38,047 nucleotides of DNA from an uncultured Lachnospiraceae bacterium (GTDB taxonomy: Bacteria; Bacillota; Clostridia; Lachnospirales; Lachnospiraceae). The notes beneath the pieces were generated by a model that searched no databases, was not told the origin of the DNA, and saw only the letters and a list, made by a program, of their open reading frames with translations. The stretch spans positions 1 through 38,047 of the forward strand of contig CANQBX010000035.1 of NCBI GenBank assembly GCA_947589095.1, read 5' to 3'. Of this stretch, positions 1-8,892 are shown piece after piece. A program made the position numbers and the translations under genes. Numbering within the stretch: position 1 is the first letter of the stretch; every line of letters begins with the position of its first letter.

Positions 1-102
1 GCCGCAGGATACAGCAGGCATGCGGAAGAGCAGCCGGGGGAAGGAAACAGCATGGAGGCCCGCAGAAGCGCGGGGGGGATAAATACAGCAAGGAGGCGGA
101 GA

Positions 103-1491
103 ATGAGCGTTACATACGACATCCTGGAATCATGGGGAAACACGGCCGGGACGGCCAACACGCTGGAGGAGATCCGGGAGTGGATCGAGAGGCGCAACAG
201 GGAGGTCAAAGTAGACATCCGGAAGGTGGATTTCTCCTACAACGGGTTTTGGTTCTATGACGAGAAGGACGGCTATATCCGCAACCGTAACAACAGCTTC
301 TTCCAGGTGGCTGGTTACCAGGAGATTGAGGGAGACCAGATCATCTGCGAGCAGCCGATCATCATCCAGGACGAGATCGGCTACCTGGGGATCATCTGCA
401 AAAAGATTGGGGGGGTTCTCAATTTCCTGATGCAGGCGAAGATCGAGCCTGGCAACATCAACAAGATCCAGCTGTCGCCGACGATCCAGGCGACGAAGAG
501 CAACTTCACCCGCATGCACGGGGGCAAGGCGCCGGCTTACCTGGAATATTTCATGCCGGACGCCCGTTACGAGGTGATCGTGGATCAGATCCAGTCGGAG
601 CAGTCCTCGCGGTTTTACAAGAAGAGGAACCGTAACATCATCATTTACGTGGATGAGGAGGTACAGCCGACGGAGAACCATAAGTGGATGACGCTGGGGC
701 AGATCAAGGAGCTTCTGAAGACGGACAACTTGGTCAACATGGATACCCGTACGGTTCTGAGCTGCCTGCCGTTCCCGCCTTCCGGACTGGAGGGAGGGGA
801 GAAAGAGAAGGCAGAGGGATTCTTCAGCGATAAAGCGTTCTTTCAGTCAATGTTCGCGTCTGTGGATTATAAGACGGTCGCACGGATCTACAGCGGGATC
901 AATGATTATAAGATGTACCGCAGCCAGTCTTCCCGCCTTGTCCCGCTTAAAAGCCTGAAAAGCTGGAATGTGGCGCAGAAGGAGATCTGCTGCAGGAAGC
1001 CGTATGATTTTAGGGTTGTGTACTGTTATATAGAGATTGACAGCCGGGAGGTGAAATACTGGGAGCAGCCGCTGTTCGAGGCGACGAGCCCCGCGGTATT
1101 CGGGGTCTTCACCTGTGTGATGGGCGGCGTGAGAAAGTTCCTGGTGCGGATAAAGGCGGAGCTGGGGTGCTTTGACGGGATCGAACTGGGGCCGGTCATA
1201 CAGCTGGAACCGTCGAACCCAAGGAACAGCCTTAACGAACTGGAGAGCCGGTTCCTGAGCAAGCTTAAGTCGGGTGACGGCGTATTGAAGAGCGTCATGC
1301 TTTCGGAAGAAGGCGGACGCTTTTATCATGAGGAAAACCGGAACGCGATCATAGAGGTGGGGCCGGATGAGTTCCCGTCCCTGCCGCCGGGGTATTTCTG
1401 GCTGGATTTTGCCACATTGAACGCCATGGTGCAGTTCAACAATGTTCTGAACATACAGCTGAGGAACCTGATGGCGCTGCTTGATCTGTGA
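103..1491 (+). CDS. NDP-hexose 2,3-dehydratase (EvaA family)
   Basis: The 462-residue protein contains two tandem copies of the same module. The first has GGVLNFLMQAKIEPGN followed by QLSPTIQATKSN; the second has GGVRKFLVRIKAELG followed by LGPVIQLEPSN. This internal duplication and the Q-A/I-K-x-E-x-G and P-T-I-Q signatures are typical of the EvaA/TylCVI/SpnO family, which removes water from NDP-4-keto-6-deoxyhexose to give a 3,4-diketo-2,6-dideoxy sugar. The ATG at 103 is chosen because AGGAGG lies at 91-96; an in-frame ATG at 52 lacks a comparable site. The gene opens a run of polysaccharide genes, so a cell-surface deoxysugar is more likely than an antibiotic. The exact NDP and sugar are unknown. 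A run of seven G at 409-415 is in frame here. Confidence 0.85.
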   Translation: MSVTYDILESWGNTAGTANTLEEIREWIERRNREVKVDIRKVDFSYNGFWFYDEKDGYIRNRNNSFFQVAGYQEIEGDQIICEQPIIIQDEIGYLGIICKKIGGVLNFLMQAKIEPGNINKIQLSPTIQATKSNFTRMHGGKAPAYLEYFMPDARYEVIVDQIQSEQSSRFYKKRNRNIIIYVDEEVQPTENHKWMTLGQIKELLKTDNLVNMDTRTVLSCLPFPPSGLEGGEKEKAEGFFSDKAFFQSMFASVDYKTVARIYSGINDYKMYRSQSSRLVPLKSLKSWNVAQKEICCRKPYDFRVVYCYIEIDSREVKYWEQPLFEATSPAVFGVFTCVMGGVRKFLVRIKAELGCFDGIELGPVIQLEPSNPRNSLNELESRFLSKLKSGDGVLKSVMLSEEGGRFYHEENRNAIIEVGPDEFPSLPPGYFWLDFATLNAMVQFNNVLNIQLRNLMALLDL

Positions 1492-1560
1492 GGGAAAGAG
1501 CGGAAGGGCTTTTTGGCGGAAAGCCGGAGGGGTCGGAAATTGGCAGAAGGAGTGGAGCGA

Positions 1561-2505
1561 ATGAAAAAGATCAGTGTAATCATCCCTTGCTACAATGAGG
1601 AAAAAAGTGTTCACGAAATGACCGTAAGGCTTAAGACAGTATTTAGTAACCTGGCCGGTTATGACTATGAGATCATATTTGTTGACGACTGTTCACCGGA
1701 CGGTACATGGGAAAAGATATGCACCGAGTGCGCGGAAGACAGGAAGATCAAGGGCGTCCATAATATCACGAATTTCGGACCGACAAGGAATATCTTCCAG
1801 TCCCTTTCCTATGGGGACGGGGATGCCTTTTTCCTGCTGATGGGCGACCTGCAGCAGCCACCGGAGTTTCTCCCGGAGTTCCTTAAATATTGGGAAGAAG
1901 GATATAAAGCCGTGAGCGGAATTCATGAGAATACGGAAGATCGGGGTCTCATGGCATTCGGAAGGAAAATGTATTACCGGCTGATGTCGGCTCTTTCCGG
2001 GCACAGGACATTCCCGAATTCCACTGGGTACGGGCTATATGACAGGAGCATCATACAGTCGATTCGGCAGATTCGGAATGTACAGCCGTACCTGCCGGGC
2101 CTGCTTGCGGAATACAGCGGGAAGATCAAGACGATCCCTGTGGAACAGGCAGCCAGCAGGAGAGGAAGAAGCAACCAGAACTTTTTCAGGAAATACGATT
2201 ATGCCATGGTAGGACTTACGTCGTATACAAAAATCCTGATGCGGGTGTCCACTTTTATCGGATGCATGGTGGGCCTGATTTCATTCATCTTTTCAGCAGT
2301 TGTGCTGATCATGAAGCTGACCCATTGGGATACATACCCGATGGGGATACCCAGCATCCTGATTGGAATTTTTTTCCTTGGTGCGGTCCAGCTTTTCTTC
2401 CTGGGAATCATGGGGGAGTATATCCTGAGCATCAATGAGCGTAGCATGGATCGGCCGGTTACCGTTACGGACCGGATGGTCAATTTTGGGGAGGAAGAGG
2501 TATGA
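1561..2505 (+). CDS. GT2 polyprenyl-phosphate glycosyltransferase (GtrB/DPM1-like)
   Basis: This 314-residue family 2 glycosyltransferase has the N-terminal VIIPCYNEE motif, the nucleotide-binding VDDCSPDGT (about residues 41-49), and LMGDLQQPPE in place of the usual DADLQxPPE. Two C-terminal hydrophobic helices follow (around FIGCMVGLISFIF and ILIGIFFLGAVQLFFLG). That layout is typical of enzymes that move a sugar from an NDP donor to undecaprenyl phosphate at the inner face of the membrane. AGAAGGAG at 1545-1552 supports the ATG at 1561. The stop overlaps the next start by 4 bp (ATGA), so the two are probably translationally coupled. A GtrA-like membrane protein 5 kb downstream is a natural partner for flipping the lipid-linked sugar. 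The sugar itself is unknown. Confidence 0.88.
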   Translation: MKKISVIIPCYNEEKSVHEMTVRLKTVFSNLAGYDYEIIFVDDCSPDGTWEKICTECAEDRKIKGVHNITNFGPTRNIFQSLSYGDGDAFFLLMGDLQQPPEFLPEFLKYWEEGYKAVSGIHENTEDRGLMAFGRKMYYRLMSALSGHRTFPNSTGYGLYDRSIIQSIRQIRNVQPYLPGLLAEYSGKIKTIPVEQAASRRGRSNQNFFRKYDYAMVGLTSYTKILMRVSTFIGCMVGLISFIFSAVVLIMKLTHWDTYPMGIPSILIGIFFLGAVQLFFLGIMGEYILSINERSMDRPVTVTDRMVNFGEEEV

Positions 2506-3404
2506 GGGTAGCAGTTCTGGGGGCCACGGGGCATGTGGCGAAATGTGCAGTCCATGCATTTGCCGGGGATGCCTCGGCGGAATTCTACCTGTTTTCACGG
2601 TCAGGTGAGAGGCTCAGACAGGAAATGGCGGAGTTTGACGGCCCACGAACCCATTTTATAGAAGGATACGGGGATTTTCCCGGTGGTGCCTATGATGTCA
2701 TATTCAACGGGATTGGTGTATGGGATACGCCCGGGGCAGATCCGAGGCAGATTTTTTTAATAACGGAAAGGTATGATAACCTGATCCTTGAGTACCAGCA
2801 GCGGCATCCGTATTCCGTTGCTATCCATGTCAGCAGCGGGGCTGTTTACGGTGGGGATTATTCCGTTCCGATCGGCAGGGACAGCAGATGTGAGATCAAT
2901 GTTAACCATGCCAGTCAGGGGGATTATTATACCGCTGCCAAACTGAACTCCGAGATCAAGCACCGGGCCTTCTCTGAACTGAACATCGTCGATATTCGCC
3001 TGTTCGGATTCTTCAGTAGGTATATGAATGTAGATTACAGCTATTTACTGTCCGGCATTATCAGGAGTATCAGAAATAATACTCCTTTTCATGCAGTTTC
3101 GGAAGAGTTTTACCGGGATTACATACATCCGGATGATTTTGCCGGACTGTTGAACGGGATTGCCGGCGAGAAACATATCAATATGGCGATTGATGTGAGG
3201 AGTAGCAGACCGGTGTCCAAAAGCGAGATGCTGGACTTTTTTTCCAGGAGATACGGGCTTGTAATAGAGGGAGGAACGGGACAGGCTGTTGTTTCCAGAA
3301 CAGGGATTAAGCCCTATTATTATTCCACAAGGGGGAACGGCGTTTATGTACCGAAACGCACGTCCATGGAAACGATAGAGAGCGAGATTAAATATTTTCT
3401 TTAG
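2502..3404 (+). CDS. Extended SDR sugar epimerase/dehydratase/reductase
   Basis: This is a 300-residue extended short-chain dehydrogenase. A glycine-rich NAD(P) motif, GATGHVA, lies at residues 7-13, a SSGAVYG strand at 111-117, and the catalytic Y143-x-x-x-K147 in YTAAK. The fold is that of NAD-dependent epimerases and dehydratases acting on NDP-sugars. Lying between a 2,3-dehydratase, a glycosyltransferase and a transketolase pair, it may act as a keto-sugar reductase or epimerase in the same deoxysugar pathway. The sequence alone does not fix which reaction it performs. It overlaps the preceding glycosyltransferase gene by 4 bp. Confidence 0.8.
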   Translation: MRVAVLGATGHVAKCAVHAFAGDASAEFYLFSRSGERLRQEMAEFDGPRTHFIEGYGDFPGGAYDVIFNGIGVWDTPGADPRQIFLITERYDNLILEYQQRHPYSVAIHVSSGAVYGGDYSVPIGRDSRCEINVNHASQGDYYTAAKLNSEIKHRAFSELNIVDIRLFGFFSRYMNVDYSYLLSGIIRSIRNNTPFHAVSEEFYRDYIHPDDFAGLLNGIAGEKHINMAIDVRSSRPVSKSEMLDFFSRRYGLVIEGGTGQAVVSRTGIKPYYYSTRGNGVYVPKRTSMETIESEIKYFL

Positions 3405-3416
3405 GGAGGTTTTGCA

Positions 3417-4220
3417 ATGGTGACAGAAGAGTTTGCCAGGCAGATACGCAGGGATGTGGTGGAGATGGCGCACCGGTCCGGGATTTCCCATATCGGTTCC
3501 GCGCTCTCCGCGGCGGACATTATCGCCGTCTTATACAATGAGGTCATGCGGATCTGCCCGGATGACCCCATGAACAGCCTGCGGGACCGGTTCATCCTGA
3601 GCAAGGGGCATGCGAGCATGGCGCTTTACGCAGCGCTGGCGGGGAAAGGGTATTTCCCGAGGGAGGAACTGTACCGCCAGGGCGAGAATGGGGGGATGCT
3701 TTCCGGGCATGTCGCCCACGGCGTGCCGGGGACAGAGCTTTCGACCGGCTCCCTGGGCATGGGGCTGTCCGTCGGGGCAGGGATGGCCACAGCCATAAAG
3801 CGGGACGGCGGGCGTCAGCGGGTGTTCGTTGTCCTGGGGGACGGGGAATGCGCGGAAGGCGCCGTATGGGAGGCGGCCCTCTTTTCCGGCCATAACTGCC
3901 TTTCCAACCTGACTGCGGTAGTAGACCACAACAAGCTGCAGGCCAATGACGAGTGTGAGAACGTCATTTCATGGAAGAACATGGCGGAGCTCTGGCGCAG
4001 CTGCGGCTGGCATGTGCTGGAGGTGAACGGGCACAGCATCCCGGCGCTCCGTGAGGCGCTTTCCTTCCGGCACGGGGTAAAGCCGGTATGCGTTGTCGCG
4101 CACACGGTTAAAGGGAAGGGTGTTTCCTTCATGGAGGGGCAGAAAGTCTGGCACCACCTGTCCCCGCAGGGGGAGGATTATGCCAATGCGGTAGCGGAAC
4201 TGGAGGCGGGAAACATATGA
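3417..4220 (+). CDS. Transketolase, N-terminal (ThDP-binding) subunit
   Basis: The 267-residue protein corresponds to the N-terminal third of transketolase. It has SKGHAS at 62-67, a GSLGMGLSVGAG loop at 111-122, and the thiamine diphosphate/metal motif GDG (141-143) with N172 about 28 residues later. GGGAGG just before 3417 supports the ATG. The stop overlaps the next gene's start by 4 bp, so the two subunits are expected to be made together. Split transketolases occur in pentose metabolism of many Clostridia. Here the pair lies inside a deoxysugar and polysaccharide cluster, so a dedicated role such as adding a two-carbon ketol unit to a keto-sugar is possible, though this is only inferred. 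Confidence 0.88.
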   Translation: MVTEEFARQIRRDVVEMAHRSGISHIGSALSAADIIAVLYNEVMRICPDDPMNSLRDRFILSKGHASMALYAALAGKGYFPREELYRQGENGGMLSGHVAHGVPGTELSTGSLGMGLSVGAGMATAIKRDGGRQRVFVVLGDGECAEGAVWEAALFSGHNCLSNLTAVVDHNKLQANDECENVISWKNMAELWRSCGWHVLEVNGHSIPALREALSFRHGVKPVCVVAHTVKGKGVSFMEGQKVWHHLSPQGEDYANAVAELEAGNI

Positions 4221-5155
4221 AGAAAACCTTTTTTCAGACCCTGTATGGGATGGCGGGGGAGAACCCGGACCTGGTATTCATCAAGGGGGATACGGCCTAT
4301 ATCCCGGATTTCCAGAAGCAGTACCCGGGGCAGTACCTGGACGTGGGGATTGCCGAGCAGAACATGATCGGCGTTGCCGCCGGGATGGCGCTGGAAGGGA
4401 AGCTGCCGGTCACCTATTCGATCGTGAATTTCGCGACGATGAGGTGCCTGGAGCAGATCCGGGATGATATCGCCTACCATAACCTGAATGTCAAGATCGT
4501 CTCCTGCGGCCAGGGGCTCGATTACGGGACGCTGGGGGCGACGCACCACGCAACCGAGGATCTGGCGATCATGCGCGCGATGCCCAACATGACCGTGTTC
4601 TGTCCCTGTGACCCCATCGAAACGGCTGCCGTTATGGAGGCCGCCATGGGGCTGAAGAGCCCCTGCTTTATCCGGAACGGACACGGCGGGGAGAAGAACC
4701 TCCACAAAGGTCCGGTCCGGCGGCTGGAAGTTGGGAAGGCGCTCCCGCTGGTTGAGGGTTCTGACATTGTCCTCTGCGCTACCGGCTCTATAGCCGGTGA
4801 CGCGTATAAGGCGGCTGAGGAATTAAGGGGGAAGGGCTATGATGCCGGTCTTTATTCCTTCCCGACGGTAAAGCCGGTTGACCGGGCCTTCCTCTTTGAA
4901 AGGATGGACACGGCCAGGCTGATCGTGTCCGTGGAGGAGCACAGCATTATCGGCGGGCTTGGGAGCGCCATCGCGGAAGTCATGGCGGAGGCAGGTCCCC
5001 ATAAGGCTCTGTTTAAGCGGGTGGGGATCCGTGATACGTTTACGGATGAGATCGGTTCACGGGAATACCTGAAGCATTATTACGGGATTGACGCGGAAGG
5101 TATCGCTGCGGCGGTGCTGGAAGCGCTCCGGCAGGATAAGAAGGATACGGAATAG
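4217..5155 (+). CDS. Transketolase, C-terminal subunit
   Basis: The 312-residue protein carries the pyrimidine-binding and C-terminal domains of transketolase. The conserved glutamate that activates the ThDP cofactor is in GIAEQNM (E47). It is followed by the typical GATHHATEDLA segment and, in the C-terminal domain, SVEEHSIIGGLGSA. Its start overlaps the stop of the N-terminal subunit gene, so the pair should form an alpha2-beta2 enzyme. The downstream UDP-galactopyranose mutase copy begins 16 bp later, consistent with one operon. Assignment to general pentose-phosphate metabolism or to a cluster-specific sugar is open. Confidence 0.88.
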   Translation: MKKTFFQTLYGMAGENPDLVFIKGDTAYIPDFQKQYPGQYLDVGIAEQNMIGVAAGMALEGKLPVTYSIVNFATMRCLEQIRDDIAYHNLNVKIVSCGQGLDYGTLGATHHATEDLAIMRAMPNMTVFCPCDPIETAAVMEAAMGLKSPCFIRNGHGGEKNLHKGPVRRLEVGKALPLVEGSDIVLCATGSIAGDAYKAAEELRGKGYDAGLYSFPTVKPVDRAFLFERMDTARLIVSVEEHSIIGGLGSAIAEVMAEAGPHKALFKRVGIRDTFTDEIGSREYLKHYYGIDAEGIAAAVLEALRQDKKDTE

Positions 5156-5171
5156 ATAGGAGGATGGGAAG

Positions 5172-6355
5172 ATGAGAAACATTGTTGTAGTAGGATGCGG
5201 CGGTTCCGGTGCCGTGATCGCCAGGAAGATCGCCGAGGAGCTGGACCAGCCGGTGCGTATTGTGGAACGGCGGTCCCATATCGCGGGCAATATGTATGAC
5301 GAGAGGGATGAACACGGGTTCCTGGTTCAGAAATACGGCCCGCACCATTTTTATACGAATGATTACAGGATATTCCATTTCTTTGAACAGTACGGGGAAT
5401 TCTTTGCCCATTATTACAAGAGCAGGAACCAGATCGACGGCCGGTATGTCACGATGCCGTTCAACTTCTTTACGGTCCAGGAGATGCTCAGCCGCGAGGC
5501 GGGGGGGTAACGGTCCGCAAGATGCGGGAGGCCTTCAGGGGACGTGACAGGGTCCCGATCCTTGAAGTTGTGAACCATCCGGACGCCGACATATCCGCGT
5601 TCGGGCGGATGCTGTTTGACAAGGCGTTCAAGACGTACATTTCGAAGATGTGGGACACGCCGGTGGAGGAGATAGACCAGTATGTGCTGGAACGGCGTTC
5701 CATGGCCATGAGTTATGACGAGAGGGTGGCCGATTTTGATTTCCAGGGACTTCCGAAGGAAGGGTTCACGAAGCTGTTTGAAAGGATGCTGGACCACAGG
5801 AACATCCGGGTGGAGCTGAATACGGATGCCCTGGAGCATATCACATTTGAAGGGGACCGGGTGCTGTATGACGGGCAGCATGTCGACTGCCTGGTCTTTA
5901 CGGGACCGATTGATGAACTGTTCGGCTTCAGGTATGGGAAGCTGCCATACAGAAGCCTGGACATCCGGTGGGATTATTACCCGGAATGCGACAGTGTACT
6001 GCCGGCGGAGGGTGTATCCTACCCGCAGGCCCCGGGATATGTCCGTAAAATTGAATACAGGAAAATGATGTACGACACGACAGGGCTCAAGGGAAGCGTG
6101 GTTTCCACGGAGTACCCCCTGCCGTACGACAGGGATGCCGAAAAAGGGAACGAGCCGTACTACCCGGTAGTGACGGAAGAGAGCGCGGCGCTCTACAGGA
6201 AGTATGTGGAAGAATCGAGGAAATACGGGAATATCTTCCTGTGCGGACGGCTGGCCGAGTTCCGGTATATTGACATGCATACCTGTGTCGAACATGCGCT
6301 GGAATATTTTGAAAATATCAGGGAATATCTGGAGGACGGTCCAGTCACCGGCTAA
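5172..6355 (+). pseudogene. glf: UDP-galactopyranose mutase, first copy, frameshifted at a G7 run
   Basis: The reading frame from ATG 5172 (AGGAGG at 5159-5164) codes for the FAD-binding start of UDP-galactopyranose mutase (VVGCGGSGAV, VERRSHIAGNMYD, KYGPHHFYTND) and stops at 5508-5510, directly after seven G at 5501-5507. The rest of the enzyme continues in another frame, from about 5511 to the stop at 6353-6355. Eight G would restore a 394-residue protein that aligns without gaps across the junction with the intact paralogue at 6516-7694. The two copies share 30 of their first 40 residues. Working or not, the gene would convert UDP-galactopyranose to UDP-galactofuranose. Mutation, phase-variable slippage and a homopolymer sequencing error all remain possible. 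Confidence 0.85.
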
Positions 6356-6515
6356 TCCGTTACGGTGAATGCCGCTTCCGGTATCACTCCATTACTGTTT
6401 CCAGCGGACAGTCTCCTGTATCAGGACGTTTTTTCCTGGCCTGCAGAGTTTTACCCGGCAGTTATTGCGGCCTTATATGGCTGTAGGAATATATGCAGTT
6501 CAGGAGGAAAATGCT

Positions 6516-7694
6516 ATGGAGAACATTATTGTGGTCGGAAGCGGGTTTTCAGGGGCTGTTCTGGCCCGAAAAATTGCGGAGGAGTTTGATATTCCGGTAA
6601 AAGTGGTGGAACGGCGTGCGCACATTGCAGGGAACATGTACGACGAATATGACGAACACGGGTTCCTGATCCAGAAATACGGCCCGCATCATTTCTATAC
6701 GAGTAATTGGGAAATCTTCCATTTCCTGGAGCAGTATGCGGAGTTCTTTCCACATTACTGTAAGAGCCGGAACTATATTGACGGGCGTTATGTCTCCATG
6801 CCTTTCAATTTTTACACGGTGCAGGAGCTTGTAGGACGGGAACGCTCATCTGTAATCATCAATAAGTTGAGAAAGGAGTATTCCGGTCGTGACCGGGTAC
6901 CGGTCATTGAACTGGTTGAAAGCTCCGATCCGGATATTTCAGCCTATGGGAATCTTCTGTTTGAGAAGTCATTCAGGCCATATATAGCGAAAATGTGGGA
7001 CATCCCGATGGATAAGGTGGACCGTTATGTGTTGGAGCGCCGTTCCATGGCGATCGGATATGACGAGCGGATGACACATTATGATTTCCAGGGCCTCCCT
7101 AAATATGGATTTACAAAACTGTTTGAGAATCTGCTGGATCATAAAAACATTGAAGTATGCCTTAATACGGATGCCCTGAAGCATATCGCGTTCCGGGAAA
7201 ATCATGTCCTGTATGACGGGGAAATATGCGGAAGCATGATTTTTACCGGCCCGATTGATGAACTTTTTGGATTTAAATATGGGAAGCTGCCGTACCGCAG
7301 CTTGGACATTCGGTGGGAGTACTTTCCTGACTGTGACAGTGTGCTGCCGACAGAAGGGGTAGCGTATCCGCAGGCCCCCGGGTTTGTGAGAAAAACCGAG
7401 TATAGGAAAATGATGTATGACACGACAGGGCTTAAGGGAAGCGTGGTTTCCACGGAGTATCCCCTGCCGTATGACCGTGAAGCGGACAAGGGGAATGTAC
7501 CTTACTATCCGGTAGTGACAAAAGAGAGTAAGGCGATCTACCAAAAGTATGTTGAGGAATCAAAAAAGTTTGGGAATATCTTCCTGTGTGGGAGACTGGC
7601 GGAGTTTCGGTACATCGACATGCATACATGCATCGAGCATGCGTTGTCCTATTTTGAAAATGTCAGGGATTATTTAAATGAACACTGTAATTAA
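6516..7694 (+). CDS. glf: UDP-galactopyranose mutase, intact copy
   Basis: This 392-residue flavoprotein is expected to interconvert UDP-galactopyranose and UDP-galactofuranose in the cytoplasm, supplying galactofuranose to surface glycans. It has the Rossmann FAD motif VVGSGFSGAV, followed by VERRAHIAGNMYDE, QKYGPHHFYTS, and conserved C-terminal RLAEFRYIDMH. Its length matches the family norm. The ATG at 6516 is preferred because CAGGAGG lies at 6501-6507; an upstream in-frame start at 6369 would add 49 residues that do not resemble the family. It is a tandem paralogue of the broken copy just upstream, and its 3' end overlaps the GtrA gene by 17 bp. Confidence 0.93.
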   Translation: MENIIVVGSGFSGAVLARKIAEEFDIPVKVVERRAHIAGNMYDEYDEHGFLIQKYGPHHFYTSNWEIFHFLEQYAEFFPHYCKSRNYIDGRYVSMPFNFYTVQELVGRERSSVIINKLRKEYSGRDRVPVIELVESSDPDISAYGNLLFEKSFRPYIAKMWDIPMDKVDRYVLERRSMAIGYDERMTHYDFQGLPKYGFTKLFENLLDHKNIEVCLNTDALKHIAFRENHVLYDGEICGSMIFTGPIDELFGFKYGKLPYRSLDIRWEYFPDCDSVLPTEGVAYPQAPGFVRKTEYRKMMYDTTGLKGSVVSTEYPLPYDREADKGNVPYYPVVTKESKAIYQKYVEESKKFGNIFLCGRLAEFRYIDMHTCIEHALSYFENVRDYLNEHCN

Positions 7695-8100
7695 AAAGGC
7701 ATGGGAATTTGTGCAGTCAGAGACTTTCCGATATCTTGTGTTCGGGGTGCTGACAGTCGTTGTTAACATAGCGTCCTTTAAAGTCCTGTCTGTGTTTCTC
7801 GGCCAGATGGCAGCCAATACACTGGCCTTTTTTATTTCTGTTCTATTCGCATACTGGACCAACAGTACGTTTGTATTCCGTGTTCCGTATACGTGGAAGA
7901 GCTTCATGCAGTTCGTAGGGATGCGGATCGGGACGCTGCCCATTGATGATGGGGGGATGTGGCTGCTGCTGGCGGCCGGAGTTAACGACATGGTGGCCAA
8001 GTGTCTGGTCTGCGTAGTGATCATTGTGATCAATTATGTTGTAAGCAAGTGGATTGTATTTCGGAAAAAGGAAGCGTCAGGACGTCGCTCTAAAGCTTGA
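7678..8100 (+). CDS. GtrA-like multi-spanning membrane protein
   Basis: This is a 140-residue hydrophobic protein with about four membrane segments. It has the family hallmarks FRYLVFGVLTVVVNIASF near the N-terminus, FWIS/FAYW-like text (FFISVLFAYWTNSTFVF) in the middle and a basic C-terminus after NYVVSKWIVFRKK. GtrA-family proteins are thought to help move undecaprenyl-phosphate-linked sugars across the membrane. That fits the GtrB-like transferase at 1561-2505 in the same gene run. The start lies inside the 3' end of the mutase gene, so translation is probably coupled. The stop codon overlaps the -35 box of the next transcription unit. Confidence 0.85.
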   Translation: MNTVIKKAWEFVQSETFRYLVFGVLTVVVNIASFKVLSVFLGQMAANTLAFFISVLFAYWTNSTFVFRVPYTWKSFMQFVGMRIGTLPIDDGGMWLLLAAGVNDMVAKCLVCVVIIVINYVVSKWIVFRKKEASGRRSKA

Positions 8101-8125
8101 CATTCCCACCCCAGTTTTATATAAT
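8097..8125 (+). promoter_or_regulatory. Sigma-70-type promoter of the AbrB/RelE cassette
   Basis: A consensus TTGACA at 8097-8102 and TATAAT at 8120-8125 are separated by exactly 17 bp. The -35 box overlaps the GtrA stop codon. Two dyads lie between the promoter and the antitoxin start: TCCAAG/CTTGGA at 8128-8150 and AGAGAA/TTCTCT at 8167-8183. They are good candidates for operators through which the antitoxin or its complex represses its own operon. Confidence 0.8.
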
Positions 8126-8215
8126 AATCCAAGAAACAAAGAAACTTGGAAAATTGAGCGAGCAATAGAGAATGATTTTCTCTTATGCTACGTATAATTG
8201 GGAGGAGAAGAAAAG

Positions 8216-8590
8216 ATGCCGGCAAGTGCGATGAAGGATCGTGTCCCTATGGAGAGAAAGAGAGTGGCTATTTCTGCCAAGCGGCAGATCACAATCCCGC
8301 AGAAATATTTTAAATCACTCGGCTTTGATACAGAGGCGGAGTGTATTGTCCGCGGAAATGAGTTGGTTCTTCGGCCGGTGAAGCGGGATGCGGGAGGTGA
8401 ATTCGCGGAGCAGATTCTGACGGAACTGATCGCCCAGGGATATGAGGGCGAAGAGTTGCTGGAACGGTTTAAAGCAGAACAGCGTAAGGTGCGCCCTGCT
8501 GTGGAGGTGATGCTCGCAGAAGCGTCGCGGGCCGCTGTGTCTGAGGCGGACTATGCGTCATATGACGATGTCTTTGGCGAGGAGGAGTAA
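8216..8590 (+). CDS. AbrB/MazE/SpoVT-type antitoxin
   Basis: This 124-residue protein has an N-terminal swapped-hairpin AbrB domain (VAISAKRQITIPQKYFKSLGF, then ECIVRGNELVLRPV) and an acidic C-terminal tail rich in E, D and A. That pattern suits an antitoxin whose tail wraps its toxin. GGAGGAG at 8201-8207, eight bases before ATG 8216, decides the start. The toxin gene begins 3 bp after its stop. A near-consensus promoter and two inverted repeats upstream suggest autoregulation. AbrB-type antitoxins more often pair with MazF or PIN toxins; here the partner is RelE-like. Confidence 0.8.
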   Translation: MPASAMKDRVPMERKRVAISAKRQITIPQKYFKSLGFDTEAECIVRGNELVLRPVKRDAGGEFAEQILTELIAQGYEGEELLERFKAEQRKVRPAVEVMLAEASRAAVSEADYASYDDVFGEEE

Positions 8591-8593
8591 AGG

Positions 8594-8887
8594 ATGACAG
8601 AAGTACGATTCCTTCCGCCTGCGGCAAGATACCTTAAGAAGATAAAGGATAAAAGACTGAAAATGCTCTACCAGGAAGCCATAGACAGAATTATGGAGGA
8701 TCATACGGTAGGGGAGGAGAAGACGGGAGACCTTCAGGGGATATATGGGTACGATATTTACTATAATAAGACAAACTATGAATTGGCGTATACGGTTGAG
8801 TATATAGAGGATAAAGTGATTGTCGTAATTATGGCGGGAACCCGGGAGAATTTCTATGAAGCATTGAAACGATATATGAAAGCGTAG
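8594..8887 (+). CDS. RelE/ParE-superfamily toxin
   Basis: This 97-residue basic protein matches the compact RelE/ParE/YoeB fold. An N-terminal strand (VRFLPPAARYLKKI) leads into two helices with many lysines, then strands DLQGIYGYDIYY, NYELAYTVEYI and KVIVVIMAGTRENFYE. The GTRENFYEALKRY tail is typical of HigB/RelE-like ribosome-dependent mRNA interferases. The gene lies 3 bp after the AbrB-type antitoxin with GGAGGAG just before its ATG, and a terminator follows directly. Specific catalytic residues cannot be assigned confidently from sequence alone. Confidence 0.8.
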   Translation: MTEVRFLPPAARYLKKIKDKRLKMLYQEAIDRIMEDHTVGEEKTGDLQGIYGYDIYYNKTNYELAYTVEYIEDKVIVVIMAGTRENFYEALKRYMKA

Positions 8888-8892
8888 ACGAG

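Noticed and set aside
1-82. C-terminal end of an upstream gene
   Set aside because: One frame stays open to a TAA at 80-82, but too little sequence is present to recognise a product.
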